Shown piece after piece: positions 8,547 to 16,988 of a DNA stretch of 64,000 nt. Every line of letters begins with the position of its first letter. Position 1 is the first letter of the stretch. A program made the position numbers and the translations under genes. The notes below the pieces were generated by a model. That model worked only from the letters and a program-made list of their open reading frames with translations. It ran no database searches and was not told the origin of the DNA. The DNA comes from Alloscardovia venturai (GTDB taxonomy: Bacteria > Actinomycetota > Actinomycetes > Actinomycetales > Bifidobacteriaceae): contig NZ_JBHTHQ010000021.1 in assembly GCF_042676605.1 (NCBI RefSeq), positions 186,001-250,000 of the forward strand. The letters run 5' to 3'.

Positions 8547-9848
8547 ATGAGTGAAGTCATTAGCTTTGATGATGTTCCACGATGCAGTTTTTGTGGGAAA
8601 AGCGAAAACGAGGTCCAGAAACTCGTTACCGGACCTAACGTCGCAATTTGTGACGAGTGTATCGAGCTGTGCGTTGACATCATTTCTGATGACCGTCTTG
8701 TAAGAGCAGATAATGATTCAGTAAAGCTTATATCTCCGAGTCGAATGTCTGCATTTCTTGATAGCTACGTGGTGGGACAGTCACGAGCAAAACGTACACT
8801 CAGCGTAGCCGTATATAACCATTACAAGCGAATTAATGTACAACTGAGTGATCAAGCTCGTGAACTCGCTACGAAGGTTTCTCACGCGCATCCCCACGAG
8901 GCACAGTCACGTACTCTTGATGAAGTTGAGATTTTCAAATCGAATATTCTCTTACTTGGACCCACAGGTACAGGAAAAACGTATTTGGCGCAAACGCTTG
9001 CGCGTATGATGAATGTACCTTTCACAATTGTGGACGCGACCACACTCACAGAAGCAGGGTATGTCGGAGACGATGTAGAAACCATTCTTCAGCACCTCCT
9101 CCATGCGGCTCATGGGAACATTGAGCAAGCAGAACGCGGAATTATTTATCTCGATGAAATCGATAAGATAGCTCGTAAAACAGGCGAAAATACTTCAATT
9201 ACACGCGATGTAAGTGGTGAAGGTGTCCAGCAGGCACTTCTCAAGCTCATTGAAGGTACGACCGCAAGCGTGCCTCTCAAGGGGACGCGCAAACATGAAG
9301 AGCAAGAGATGGTGGAGATAAACACGCGTGATATTCTCTTCATTTGTGGCGGTGCTTTTGTCAGTCTTGAAAATATTATCAGAAAGCGTCTAGGAAAGCG
9401 ATCAATGGGATTTGGCGCTGATTGGAGCGTAGCAGATTTATCAAATGAAGAACTCCTTGAGTATGTCACTCCCGATGATCTTGCACAGTTTGGACTGCTT
9501 CCGGAATTCGTTGGTCGTATGCCAGTTGTGACATCTCTGACGCCGCTGAGCGAAGATGACTTAGTAGCAATACTCACTCAGCCGAAAAATGCATTAGTAA
9601 AGCAGTACCAGAAACTTTTTGAAGCTGAGAACGTTCTTCTTGAATTCACCCCTGAAGCCCTTCATGAAGTAGCCCGCATGGCGATACAACGTGGTACTGG
9701 CGCGCGCGGTCTGCGCTCTATTATGGAAAATGTGCTTGAAGAGCCAATGTATATCATTCCCGATCGTACAGATATACGTAAGGTCATTATCGATGACGTC
9801 GCTGTGAGAGGCGAGGAGTCGGTACAACTGGAAATTGAGCAAAGCTAA
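8547..9848 (+). CDS. clpX: ATP-dependent Clp protease ATP-binding subunit ClpX
   Basis: AAA+ unfoldase that recognises substrates and feeds them to ClpP. The N-terminal zinc-binding domain has Cys13, Cys16, Cys35 and Cys38. Walker A GPTGTGKT is at 138-145 and Walker B YLDEID at 201-206, followed by sensor and C-terminal small domains. 433 residues, normal length. AAGGAGA is four bases before the ATG. Position after clpP1P2 confirms the assignment. Confidence 0.98.
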   Translation: MSEVISFDDVPRCSFCGKSENEVQKLVTGPNVAICDECIELCVDIISDDRLVRADNDSVKLISPSRMSAFLDSYVVGQSRAKRTLSVAVYNHYKRINVQLSDQARELATKVSHAHPHEAQSRTLDEVEIFKSNILLLGPTGTGKTYLAQTLARMMNVPFTIVDATTLTEAGYVGDDVETILQHLLHAAHGNIEQAERGIIYLDEIDKIARKTGENTSITRDVSGEGVQQALLKLIEGTTASVPLKGTRKHEEQEMVEINTRDILFICGGAFVSLENIIRKRLGKRSMGFGADWSVADLSNEELLEYVTPDDLAQFGLLPEFVGRMPVVTSLTPLSEDDLVAILTQPKNALVKQYQKLFEAENVLLEFTPEALHEVARMAIQRGTGARGLRSIMENVLEEPMYIIPDRTDIRKVIIDDVAVRGEESVQLEIEQS

Positions 9849-9885
9849 GGCTTAATAAACGCTATTGTGATAGGAGATAAAGATA

Positions 9886-10536
9886 ATGGAATTTAACGAT
9901 GTAGTTGAATCTCGCCATTCTGTGAGGGATTTTGAGGATAAGCCTCTCCCTGAGTACATAGTGCGCAAGATTGCTCGAGTAGCCCAGCACACGCCGACAT
10001 GGGTAAATTCTCAGCCTACCAAAATCTATATAGTCTCTGGCGATGCTGCAAAACGGCTTCGAGAGCGTTTCCGAGAAGCACACTCTCAGGGAGTTGATAC
10101 TGCCGCAGAGATTCAACCGCTAAATCGAGACCAATGGCCGCAGTGGAATCAAAATGCTATGGCGCAGTGGACAACGGAGTTCAAAGAGACATTTAAACCT
10201 GGTCAAGTTAATTTTTATGAGTTACAAAATAACCTTTTCCGCGCACCGACCTTTGCATTCTTTACGGTGGGGCAAAACCTTTCTGAGTGGTCAACTTTCG
10301 ATGCAGGGGCATTTGTTAATTCATTTGTTCTAGCTGCAAAGAATGAGGGAGTAGACTCAATAATTGCGTATGTGCTGGTAACATATCCTGCAATTGTTCG
10401 TGAGATTGCTCAGATTCCGAACGACGAGAAACTTATCGTCGGTGTAGCATTGGGGTATGCAAGTTCACATCCTATTAATACCTTTATCCCGTCGCGTATA
10501 CCGGTTGACGATGTCTTGCATGTTGTGAGCAAATAA
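9886..10536 (+). CDS. Nitroreductase-family flavoprotein
   Basis: FMN-dependent oxidoreductase of the nitroreductase fold, probably reducing nitroaromatics or quinones with NAD(P)H; the natural substrate cannot be read from sequence. The N-terminal SRHSVRDFEDKPL at residues 7-19 is the family's FMN-phosphate region, followed by TPTWVNSQP near 36. The C-terminal part carries a typical glycine-rich VGVALGYA near 188. 216 residues. GATAGGAGAT precedes the ATG. It is 37 bases after clpX and may be read from the same message. Confidence 0.88.
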   Translation: MEFNDVVESRHSVRDFEDKPLPEYIVRKIARVAQHTPTWVNSQPTKIYIVSGDAAKRLRERFREAHSQGVDTAAEIQPLNRDQWPQWNQNAMAQWTTEFKETFKPGQVNFYELQNNLFRAPTFAFFTVGQNLSEWSTFDAGAFVNSFVLAAKNEGVDSIIAYVLVTYPAIVREIAQIPNDEKLIVGVALGYASSHPINTFIPSRIPVDDVLHVVSK

Positions 10537-10644
10537 AATTATGCCTGACGTGCCGAGCTCTGTGTTGTAGCGATAGTAGTGCGTTATTTGTGGCTATGGA
10601 TAATACCGATAGAGATGAGCAACACGCCGAAGACACGCATAGAC

Positions 10645-10673
10645 TTGCTAAAAAGAATAGATGTCGCTAATAT
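10645..10673 (+). promoter_or_regulatory. Sigma-A-type promoter for tRNA-Asn
   Basis: -35 TTGCTA (10645-10650), 17-base spacer, -10 TAATAT (10668-10673). The predicted start, near 10680, is about 25 bases before the tRNA. The rest of 10537-10704 shows no gene. Confidence 0.65.
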
Positions 10674-10704
10674 CTAGTTCTTGTCAGCAGTTCGCTGAGG
10701 ACAT

Positions 10705-10777
10705 TCCCCCTTAGCTCAGCTGGCAGAGCGTCTGACTGTTAATCAGAATGTCGCTGGTTCAAGTCCAGCAGGGGGAG
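10705..10777 (+). tRNA. tRNA-Asn (anticodon GTT)
   Basis: Complete cloverleaf: acceptor TCCCCCT/AGGGGGA, D-arm GCTC/GAGC, anticodon stem TCTGA/TCAGA with loop CTGTTAA (anticodon 10738-10740), T-arm GCTGG/CCAGC around TTCAAGT, discriminator G. CCA is not encoded. Confidence 0.97.
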
Positions 10778-10782
10778 CACAT

Positions 10783-10808
10783 AGCCGAGGTAAACCTCGG
10801 CTTTTGTC
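10783..10808 (+). terminator. Terminator of tRNA-Asn
   Basis: Perfect stem AGCCGAGG (10783-10790), loop TAAA, CCTCGGCT (10795-10802), then TTTTGTCG. Five bases after the tRNA. Confidence 0.85.
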
Positions 10809-10848
10809 GTTTTGAGATGAACTTTGGCTAGCTTGTTAAGACACGGTT

Positions 10849-10868
10849 GTTCACATTCGTTCACATTC
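10849..10868 (+). repeat. Exact tandem 10-mer GTTCACATTC x2 in the promoter of the M23 gene
   Basis: Two abutting copies (10849-10858 and 10859-10868). They overlap a plausible promoter: -35 TTCACA (10850-10855), 17 bases, -10 TATACA (10873-10878). Repeats one helical turn apart suggest tandem binding of a response-regulator-like protein; this is inference. Confidence 0.6.
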
Positions 10869-10899
10869 CCTGTATACATATGATATATGCACAGACGCG

Positions 10900-11553
10900 A
10901 TGCATAGTGAACTTATGCAATGTAGAGTAAAGACACATTTTATATACTGTAAACAGGTTTTAACCCCTAACAAGCGAGTATGGCATGGCGTATATACGAC
11001 ATTACTGACATGCATGTGTATCGTCCTTATTCTCGCTCTCCAAATGCCAAACGCTCAAGCTTCGCTTATTGTTAGTAAAAGTCCTGTACAACCATATGCA
11101 GCAGAGCTTAAAGAAGATGTAAGTCCCAATGACTGCATGTCACTGATGAGATGGCCCACCGACAGTCACGAAGTCTTACGAGCATTTGATGCTCCGCCGC
11201 AACCATGGCTATCCGGACATCGAGGCATCGATTTACGCACTGAACCTGGAACATCATTAAAAGCTCCAAGAAGCGGCGTTATCAGTTTTTCTGGTAAAGT
11301 AGCTGGTAAAGATGTCGTTACTATTACTCACACAAACGGGTGGAAATCAACCTTTGAACCAGCAGTAACGGATATACCTCGAGGAACTCATATCCATCGT
11401 GGTAGCGTATTTGCTCATGTCTCAGACGGTGCCAGCGACCATTGTCTCCATGAATGTGTGCATTGGGGCATAAAAATTGCGCCAGATCATTATGCTGATC
11501 CGGCGCTTATAGCTCAACTTAGGCGAGTTACAATCCTGCATCCGCAGGATTAA
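10900..11553 (+). CDS. Secreted M23 (LytM)-like protein
   Basis: Probable envelope protein acting on or near peptidoglycan. A signal peptide is visible: basic start, hydrophobic run near residues 30-47, likely cleavage after QMPNAQA near 54. The LytM domain spans about 100-205 with GHRGIDL (Zn-ligand His and Asp) and CVHWGIK. In typical members the last motif is HxH; here Cys replaces the first His, so the enzyme may be altered or inactive. Actinobacterial relatives with CLHWG are known near rpsB, as here. The start codon is uncertain (no Shine-Dalgarno; ATG at 10900 or 10915). The 3' end overlaps the convergent lipoprotein gene by 26 bases. Confidence 0.82.
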   Translation: MHSELMQCRVKTHFIYCKQVLTPNKRVWHGVYTTLLTCMCIVLILALQMPNAQASLIVSKSPVQPYAAELKEDVSPNDCMSLMRWPTDSHEVLRAFDAPPQPWLSGHRGIDLRTEPGTSLKAPRSGVISFSGKVAGKDVVTITHTNGWKSTFEPAVTDIPRGTHIHRGSVFAHVSDGASDHCLHECVHWGIKIAPDHYADPALIAQLRRVTILHPQD

Positions 11554-13048
11554 CGTAACCAGTATCGAGCATTGTCTTCTTGAAATTATCCGCATTCACC
11601 GCAAAAAGCGGATTCGTCACTTCCTTCTTCGTCGTGTTGATGCTACCAATGAGCTCTTTAAGACGAGAAGTGCTCATAGATGTACTCTCATGTTCAGTAA
11701 GGATTGTGATAGTAGATGCAGCCTGCATCCTATCTTCCATCGCACTGACCCAAATTTTTCCATCAACGATACGAGAAACAGAACTGATGCATATACCGTA
11801 CCCTGTGATGATAGGCCATTGGTGTTTTGTACGTGAGGTATCGTTATGAGACTGCTGATGGTCTACGCTAGAAGACTGGGATGAAGATGATGTGTCAGTG
11901 TTTTCAGTGGAATGAGTAGCTGCCCACTGATGTGGTTCAGGAACTTCTTGCTTATTGATGGTACCGTGCCCAGACAGAGAGTTGACGATACTTTCCAGCG
12001 TGATATCAGGATTTACAGTGTCGCTTGTCCCTGTAAATCCCATATGGTCAAGGGCTGTTACCGTACTCAGGGCAATATAGTCGTTATACGCGAGGATACC
12101 GTCAATGGTATGCCACGATTGTGGGCTCTTTGAGGATGAGGTAAGACGAACTTCGAGTGCTGCCTGGATACCTGCTGCGGAATCATCTGCAACTGATACA
12201 TTTCGCCAATCATCTGTAGAACTATTCGTAGTGAGAAGACCTGAAGGACTGTATGCAACTCCAGTAGCGTAGTACGGCTTTAAAATTTTCCACGTAGTAT
12301 CAAAAAGTTCTCTACAAAAAGATGCGCCTGCATTCATCGGAAGAAGGATTTCGATAGCCTTAGGTTTTTTACGCGTTGCTGCAGTTAAGCGGAGCTTTTT
12401 TACGAGATTATCCGTCTGGATACGCGCGATAGTTCTTGCTGATGAAAACTCAACGAAATAGTCTGGTTCGAATCCAGAGACTTTATTTGCAAGGACAATG
12501 ACATGTATGCCGCTATCGTGTGCTCTTTGGAGGGAGGTTGCGAGTTGATGTTCGAGATTTTTTTCTTCTTGCTTTTCTTCGGTAGTAATGGCACTGTTCT
12601 CGTTTGTGTCTTGCTCGCGATTCAGCGTGACATAATCCCCAAAATGAGATGTGATGGTTTGAACATTAGAGTTCTTTTGAGTTGGAAGCGGGGCGATGAC
12701 GATAGTGCTGCGGTGTGAAGCGCTCTTTTTATACTGGGCGGTCAAGGAGTTTATTTTCTTGATTTGGTCTAATACAGACCGACTCGTATGAGTGTAGATG
12801 TGTGAATGAGAAAAGCCTCGAGACTGTAGTGATATCTTTGTATGTGAGACTAATGACGACCATGAATTAATTGGAGTGTGAGGGTCAATCAAGTTATTAC
12901 TCGACGGTGTGAGGATATCTACCGTGGCACTATCAAGAGATGCAGAAGAATGTGACGACACTGAGGGCGAGCCACACGCAGTTGCGAAAGCTAAAGCAAT
13001 GATGCTGATGACGGTGAGTGTGTATCTTCTCATACGGCGAATTGTCAT
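11528..13048 (-). CDS. Orphan periplasmic-binding-protein-like lipoprotein
   Basis: Predicted extracytoplasmic solute-binding protein of the RbsB/LacI-type fold (Peripla_BP_4-like), anchored as a lipoprotein. The signal peptide ends in the lipobox FATAC. Core blocks include HVIVLANKV near 190, DDSAAGIQAALE near 290 and IDGILAYNDYIAL near 320, as in sugar-binding proteins. A Ser/Asp/His-rich low-complexity insert lies near residues 385-410. No permease or ATPase gene is nearby, so it may be a sensor or share a transporter. Start chosen at 13048 because AAGGAG lies at 13054-13059; a longer frame reaches 13084 without such a site. Confidence 0.75.
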   Translation of the reverse strand: MTIRRMRRYTLTVISIIALAFATACGSPSVSSHSSASLDSATVDILTPSSNNLIDPHTPINSWSSLVSHTKISLQSRGFSHSHIYTHTSRSVLDQIKKINSLTAQYKKSASHRSTIVIAPLPTQKNSNVQTITSHFGDYVTLNREQDTNENSAITTEEKQEEKNLEHQLATSLQRAHDSGIHVIVLANKVSGFEPDYFVEFSSARTIARIQTDNLVKKLRLTAATRKKPKAIEILLPMNAGASFCRELFDTTWKILKPYYATGVAYSPSGLLTTNSSTDDWRNVSVADDSAAGIQAALEVRLTSSSKSPQSWHTIDGILAYNDYIALSTVTALDHMGFTGTSDTVNPDITLESIVNSLSGHGTINKQEVPEPHQWAATHSTENTDTSSSSQSSSVDHQQSHNDTSRTKHQWPIITGYGICISSVSRIVDGKIWVSAMEDRMQAASTITILTEHESTSMSTSRLKELIGSINTTKKEVTNPLFAVNADNFKKTMLDTGYVNPADAGL

Positions 13049-13116
13049 GAATGCTCCTTGCCTCACACTTGTGTTGTGAAACAAATTTTAGCGTACATCC
13101 TCTATAGAAGCTCCTG

Positions 13117-13143
13117 GTTCACAGCGTGAACATAATTGTGAAC
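13117..13143. promoter_or_regulatory. GTTCAC/GTGAAC hexamer array between the lipoprotein gene and guaB3
   Basis: GTTCAC (13117-13122), AGC, GTGAAC (13126-13131), then GTGAAC again at 13138-13143. This makes an inverted pair plus a direct repeat 12 bases apart. It lies between two divergent genes, so it could be an operator for either. The same hexamer appears before the M23 gene. Confidence 0.5.
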
Positions 13144-13171
13144 AAAGCATACGCACGTCACAGTTGTGTTC

Positions 13172-13177
13172 TAATGT
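13172..13177 (+). promoter_or_regulatory. Putative -10 box placing the guaB3 transcript start at its ATG
   Basis: TAATGT ends seven bases before ATG 13185, and no Shine-Dalgarno precedes that ATG. This spacing would give a leaderless message. No convincing -35 hexamer was found. Confidence 0.4.
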
Positions 13178-13184
13178 AGTGCTC

Positions 13185-14309
13185 ATGACTCAGGAAATTG
13201 AAATTGGTATGGGCAAATCTGGACGTATGTGCTACGCGCTTGACGATGTAGCTATCGTTCCTACACGACGAACGCGTGACCCGCAAGACGTGGATACGTC
13301 ATGGCAGGTGGATGCCTATCAATTCGACATTCCTGTGATGGGGGCGCCCATGGACTCCTCGATGAGCCCTGAAACTGTTATTAAACTTGGGAAGTTGGGC
13401 GGTCTAGGAGTTCTTGATTTGGAAGGTCTTTGGACAAGGTATGAGGACCCTTCGAAGCAACTTGAAGAAATTGCCCATGTTGCTCCTGAGGAAGCAACGG
13501 CTCTTCTGCAGAAACTGTATGCTCAGCCTATCAGGGCTGAACTTATTACTGCACGCATTCAGCAGATACGCGAAGCCGGTGTGACGGTAGCAGGAGCATT
13601 GACGCCACAGCGCACTCAAGAGTTTTATTCAACAGTAGTCGATGCGGGGGTAGATCTTTTCGTTATTCGTGGTACCGCCGTGTCAGCTGAACATATTTCT
13701 ATAACTCATGAGCCGCTGAATCTGAAAAAGTTTATTTATGAATTAGATGTTCCAGTCATCGTAGGCGGCGCTGGAACGTACCGTGCTGCAATGCATTTGA
13801 TGCGCACTGGTGCGGCTGGTGTTTTAGTTGGTACAGGTGGCTCTGCGGTTTCATCTTCACGAAGCATACTCGGTATGCATGTGCCTATGGCTACTGCAAT
13901 TGCCGACATTGCTGCAGCTCGCAAGGATTATATGGAAGAGTCTGACGGCCGATATGTTCAAGTTATTGCTGATGGTGGCATGGGCAATACAGGTAATTTT
14001 GTTAAGGCATTTGCGATGGGAGCAGATGCTGTCATGGTGGGAACTATGCTTGCGCGCGCCACAGATGCTCCAGGACAAGGAACACATTGGGGGCGTGAAG
14101 CAACCCATGCTTCTTTACCGCGCGGACGTCGAGCGACTCTCGAGCAAGTTGGCACGATGGAAGAGATTTTGATGGGGCCAAGTACTCGCGCAGATGGCTC
14201 AATGAACTATATTGGAGCGTTGAGGCGTGCGATGGCTTCAACGGGATACACGACATTGCGACAGTTCCAAAATTGTCCGGTAGTTGCAACCCCGTACGAT
14301 CACCGGTAA
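13185..14309 (+). CDS. guaB3: GuaB3-family IMP dehydrogenase-related protein
   Basis: TIM-barrel protein of the IMPDH/GMP-reductase superfamily, widespread in actinobacteria with an unsettled role. At 374 residues it lacks CBS domains. The phosphate-binding glycines are seen in IVGGAGTYRAA and in VIADGGMGNTGNFVKAFAMGADAVMVG. The loop GTGGSAVSSSRSI takes the place of the usual catalytic-cysteine loop, so classical IMP oxidation is unlikely. Start at ATG 13185 (MTQEIEIGMGKSGR) matches family N-termini; the open frame extends 7 codons further without support. Confidence 0.88.
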   Translation: MTQEIEIGMGKSGRMCYALDDVAIVPTRRTRDPQDVDTSWQVDAYQFDIPVMGAPMDSSMSPETVIKLGKLGGLGVLDLEGLWTRYEDPSKQLEEIAHVAPEEATALLQKLYAQPIRAELITARIQQIREAGVTVAGALTPQRTQEFYSTVVDAGVDLFVIRGTAVSAEHISITHEPLNLKKFIYELDVPVIVGGAGTYRAAMHLMRTGAAGVLVGTGGSAVSSSRSILGMHVPMATAIADIAAARKDYMEESDGRYVQVIADGGMGNTGNFVKAFAMGADAVMVGTMLARATDAPGQGTHWGREATHASLPRGRRATLEQVGTMEEILMGPSTRADGSMNYIGALRRAMASTGYTTLRQFQNCPVVATPYDHR

Positions 14310-14417
14310 AATATATCGCGTATGTACTGTTTGCCTCGTTCACATGCACGAGGCAAATGTGTATTGGCAGGCGATCCATACGCCTGAAATGAGAAGGGTG
14401 ATAGAGGAGACTCTATC

Positions 14418-14891
14418 GTGGATGAATTCGATGAAGAATTGGTGTTCGATACATACCACAGTATCGGCAGAAAGAATGAGTATATTCGTTTCCATATAGC
14501 ACAATGTGTATGTGGAGATATTCCTAAAGATACGTGTGAGCAGCTTGCATTAAATAGTTGCAACGTGGCGTGTTTAGCGCTTGACGTGGTGAGAGATAGA
14601 TTGTCTATCAACATGCTAAACTCTCTCGTTACACCACGAGTCATAGGTCAAATCAGCAATCTTAAAGATTTGCTTAAAGAAGAACGTCATGGCAAGCAAC
14701 TTATTCCGTGGGCAGACGCATCTCGTAAACATTTGCCATTTATCTTACGCACGCTCAATGGTTTCGTAGTTTCCCCAACGTGCTTTGATGCCAATGTTGG
14801 TCTAACTTTAGGATCTTCGCCGTGCTGGGTAAATGTCGTTTTTAGGTTGAAGGGGCAGAAGTGGATGTGCCACAGTATTGATTTTTGGTAG
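14418..14891 (+). CDS. Small conserved protein, possibly Rv3235/DUF6459-like
   Basis: 157 residues, cytoplasmic by appearance (no signal or membrane segment). It has a central helical block near 45-95 and a C-terminal block GQKWMCHSIDFW whose Trp-x-Cys pattern recalls the Rv3235 family of small actinobacterial proteins. GTG start with AGAGGAGA at 14403-14410. The likely next start (fadD, 14944) is 52 bases downstream. The family link is tentative, and no function is assigned. Confidence 0.6.
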   Translation: MDEFDEELVFDTYHSIGRKNEYIRFHIAQCVCGDIPKDTCEQLALNSCNVACLALDVVRDRLSINMLNSLVTPRVIGQISNLKDLLKEERHGKQLIPWADASRKHLPFILRTLNGFVVSPTCFDANVGLTLGSSPCWVNVVFRLKGQKWMCHSIDFW

Positions 14892-14930
14892 GCAGAAAAC
14901 TGCGCGTAATACATTCTTGAGACTTACGCC

Positions 14931-14936
14931 TATAAT
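14931..14936 (+). promoter_or_regulatory. TATAAT box seven bases before the fadD ATG
   Basis: A perfect TATAAT at 14931-14936, then TGAGCAT, then ATG at 14944. No Shine-Dalgarno is present. The geometry predicts a leaderless transcript. No good -35 is visible at 16-18 bases. Confidence 0.5.
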
Positions 14937-14943
14937 TGAGCAT

Positions 14944-16983
14944 ATGTTACGTGAATACACTACAGATAACATCTATCAGACTACTGACGATGACACTATC
15001 TTTGCATTGCTCAATGATCGGTATGAGAAAGACCCAGAGGGTATCGTTGCCCAGGCGCTTCGTGGTCCAAAACGACAGTGGACGGATATTACTACCGCTC
15101 ATATGATTGATGACGTCCGTAAAGCCGCGAAAGGCCTTCTCGGTCTTGGTATTGCAAAAGGTGATACAGTACTTATTTATTCACCGACATCCTACGAATG
15201 GGGTGTTATTGATTTTGCGTGTGCTGCGATTGGTGCCGTTTCTGTGCCAGTGTATGATACAGATTCTGCAAAACAGGTGGCGATGATTGTTAAGGAAACT
15301 TCTCCTCAAGTAGCGTTCGCTGGTGGAGATGAACGAGCAATTATCTTAGAAGATTTACGCCAATCGTCTGATAATTCTGTGCGGTATAGTTTTAATCTCA
15401 TGTCTCATGGTTTGCAAGCTGTAGCAGACTGGGGGACTAAGATTTCTGATGAGCAGCTTGATGGCGCTATATCTCAAGTAAAAGCTGACGACCCGCTTAC
15501 TATTATCTTTACATCAGGCTCTACCGGTCAGCCGAAGGGCGCAGTGCTCTCTCACAGGAACTTCGTGCATACCGCAAAAAACGGATATGAGGTGCTGCCA
15601 AACATGTTAGCAGGCAATCCTACACGCCTGCTTCTCTTCTTACCACTTGCACACGCATTTGCGCGCTATATTCAGTACACGGCGATTGGCGCGCACGGTA
15701 TTATCGGTTATTTATCCGATACTAAGCATTTGCTTGCGGATTTGCGAGGTTTCCGTCCATCATATATGCTCGCAGTTCCGCGTGTGTATGAAAAGGTATA
15801 TAACGCAGCTTCCCAAAAAGCGGGCAATGGTGTAAAAGGACATATTTTCGCCCAAGCTTTTAAACACTTTATTCAATGGAGTAAGGATGAGCAAGACGGT
15901 AAGGGGCATAGCTTTACAGAGAAGATGAAACATAACTTCTTTATGAGTGCTGTGGGCTCTTCTATCCATTCAGCGATGGGCAATGGCATGAAGTTCATGG
16001 CATGTGGCGGTGCGCCGATGAATACAGATCTTGCCCATTTCTTTAATGGTATCGATGGGCTGACTTTTATTCAGGGCTATGGTTTGACCGAAACAGCAGC
16101 TCCGTCTATCGTGAACTTTGAGGATAATAATCGAATTGGTGCAGTTGGTCGTGTTGCTCCAGGTTTTTCGGTGCGACTCACGGATGAAGATGAGCTAGAA
16201 ATTAAAGGACCAAGCGTTTTCATCGGCTATCTCAATAATCCTGAACAAACTGCAGCAGCGATGGATGGAGACTATCTGCGCACGGGAGATCTTGCATCAA
16301 TTGATGATGATGGTTTCATCTATATCACAGGGCGCAAGAAAGATCTCATTATTACGGCAGGTGGTAAGAACGTATCCCCAGCACCTTTGGAGGATATTAT
16401 CGGCACATGTCCAATTGTTTCTCATGCTGTCGTTGTCGGAGATAATAAGCCATTCATTGCAGCGTTGATTACACTTGAGCCGAATATGCTTCGCTCATGG
16501 CTCGAGGGACAAGGTCTTGATGCTAACATGACGGCTCTAGATGCCGCAAAAAATGAAGCAGTACGTGCATATATCCAAGAGTTCATTGATCGTGCCAATG
16601 CTACTGTTTCTCGTGCTGAATCTGTGCGTAAATTTGTCGTTCTTCCTTCGGAATTTACCCAGGAAACTGGAACATTAACTCCAAGTATGAAGATTGTGCG
16701 TCCACGTATTATTAAGCAGTATGCACAGGTTATTGATGAGATTGTTTATGCTCCAAAACCTTCTGCAATGTCCGATGCTGCCACGTATAAAATCATGATG
16801 GCTGCCGAGCAAATCGGCAAACAAGTACAGCCTACGGTACAAGCAGCTCGTGAAAAACTCGAACCGATGGTCAAGAAGGCCCAAGAGACTGCTACCAAGA
16901 ACGTTGCGGAACTTCAGGAACGCCTGCGTGCAACTACAGAGAAATTAGAAGACACTGAGACATCTGCGGAACAGGAGGAGTAG
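14944..16983 (+). CDS. fadD: Long-chain fatty acid-CoA ligase (AMP-forming)
   Basis: Activates fatty acids to acyl-CoA for lipid synthesis or exchange. The AMP-binding P-loop IIFTSGSTGQPKG is near residue 188, the adenine motif GYGLTETAAPS near 380, LRTGDLASIDDDGF near 440 and GRKKDLIITAGGKNVSP near 462, all in order. The last 70 residues form a charged, predicted coiled region. The open frame extends upstream to 14878 but would overlap the previous gene; ATG 14944 (MLREYTTDNIYQT) is preferred. It is followed after 5 bases by def. Confidence 0.93.
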   Translation: MLREYTTDNIYQTTDDDTIFALLNDRYEKDPEGIVAQALRGPKRQWTDITTAHMIDDVRKAAKGLLGLGIAKGDTVLIYSPTSYEWGVIDFACAAIGAVSVPVYDTDSAKQVAMIVKETSPQVAFAGGDERAIILEDLRQSSDNSVRYSFNLMSHGLQAVADWGTKISDEQLDGAISQVKADDPLTIIFTSGSTGQPKGAVLSHRNFVHTAKNGYEVLPNMLAGNPTRLLLFLPLAHAFARYIQYTAIGAHGIIGYLSDTKHLLADLRGFRPSYMLAVPRVYEKVYNAASQKAGNGVKGHIFAQAFKHFIQWSKDEQDGKGHSFTEKMKHNFFMSAVGSSIHSAMGNGMKFMACGGAPMNTDLAHFFNGIDGLTFIQGYGLTETAAPSIVNFEDNNRIGAVGRVAPGFSVRLTDEDELEIKGPSVFIGYLNNPEQTAAAMDGDYLRTGDLASIDDDGFIYITGRKKDLIITAGGKNVSPAPLEDIIGTCPIVSHAVVVGDNKPFIAALITLEPNMLRSWLEGQGLDANMTALDAAKNEAVRAYIQEFIDRANATVSRAESVRKFVVLPSEFTQETGTLTPSMKIVRPRIIKQYAQVIDEIVYAPKPSAMSDAATYKIMMAAEQIGKQVQPTVQAAREKLEPMVKKAQETATKNVAELQERLRATTEKLEDTETSAEQEE

Positions 16984-16988
16984 GACTT

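Noticed and set aside
10537..10704. Small RNA or gene between the nitroreductase gene and tRNA-Asn
   Set aside because: Only the tRNA promoter was found; no stable hairpin with terminator and no ORF with a ribosome site.
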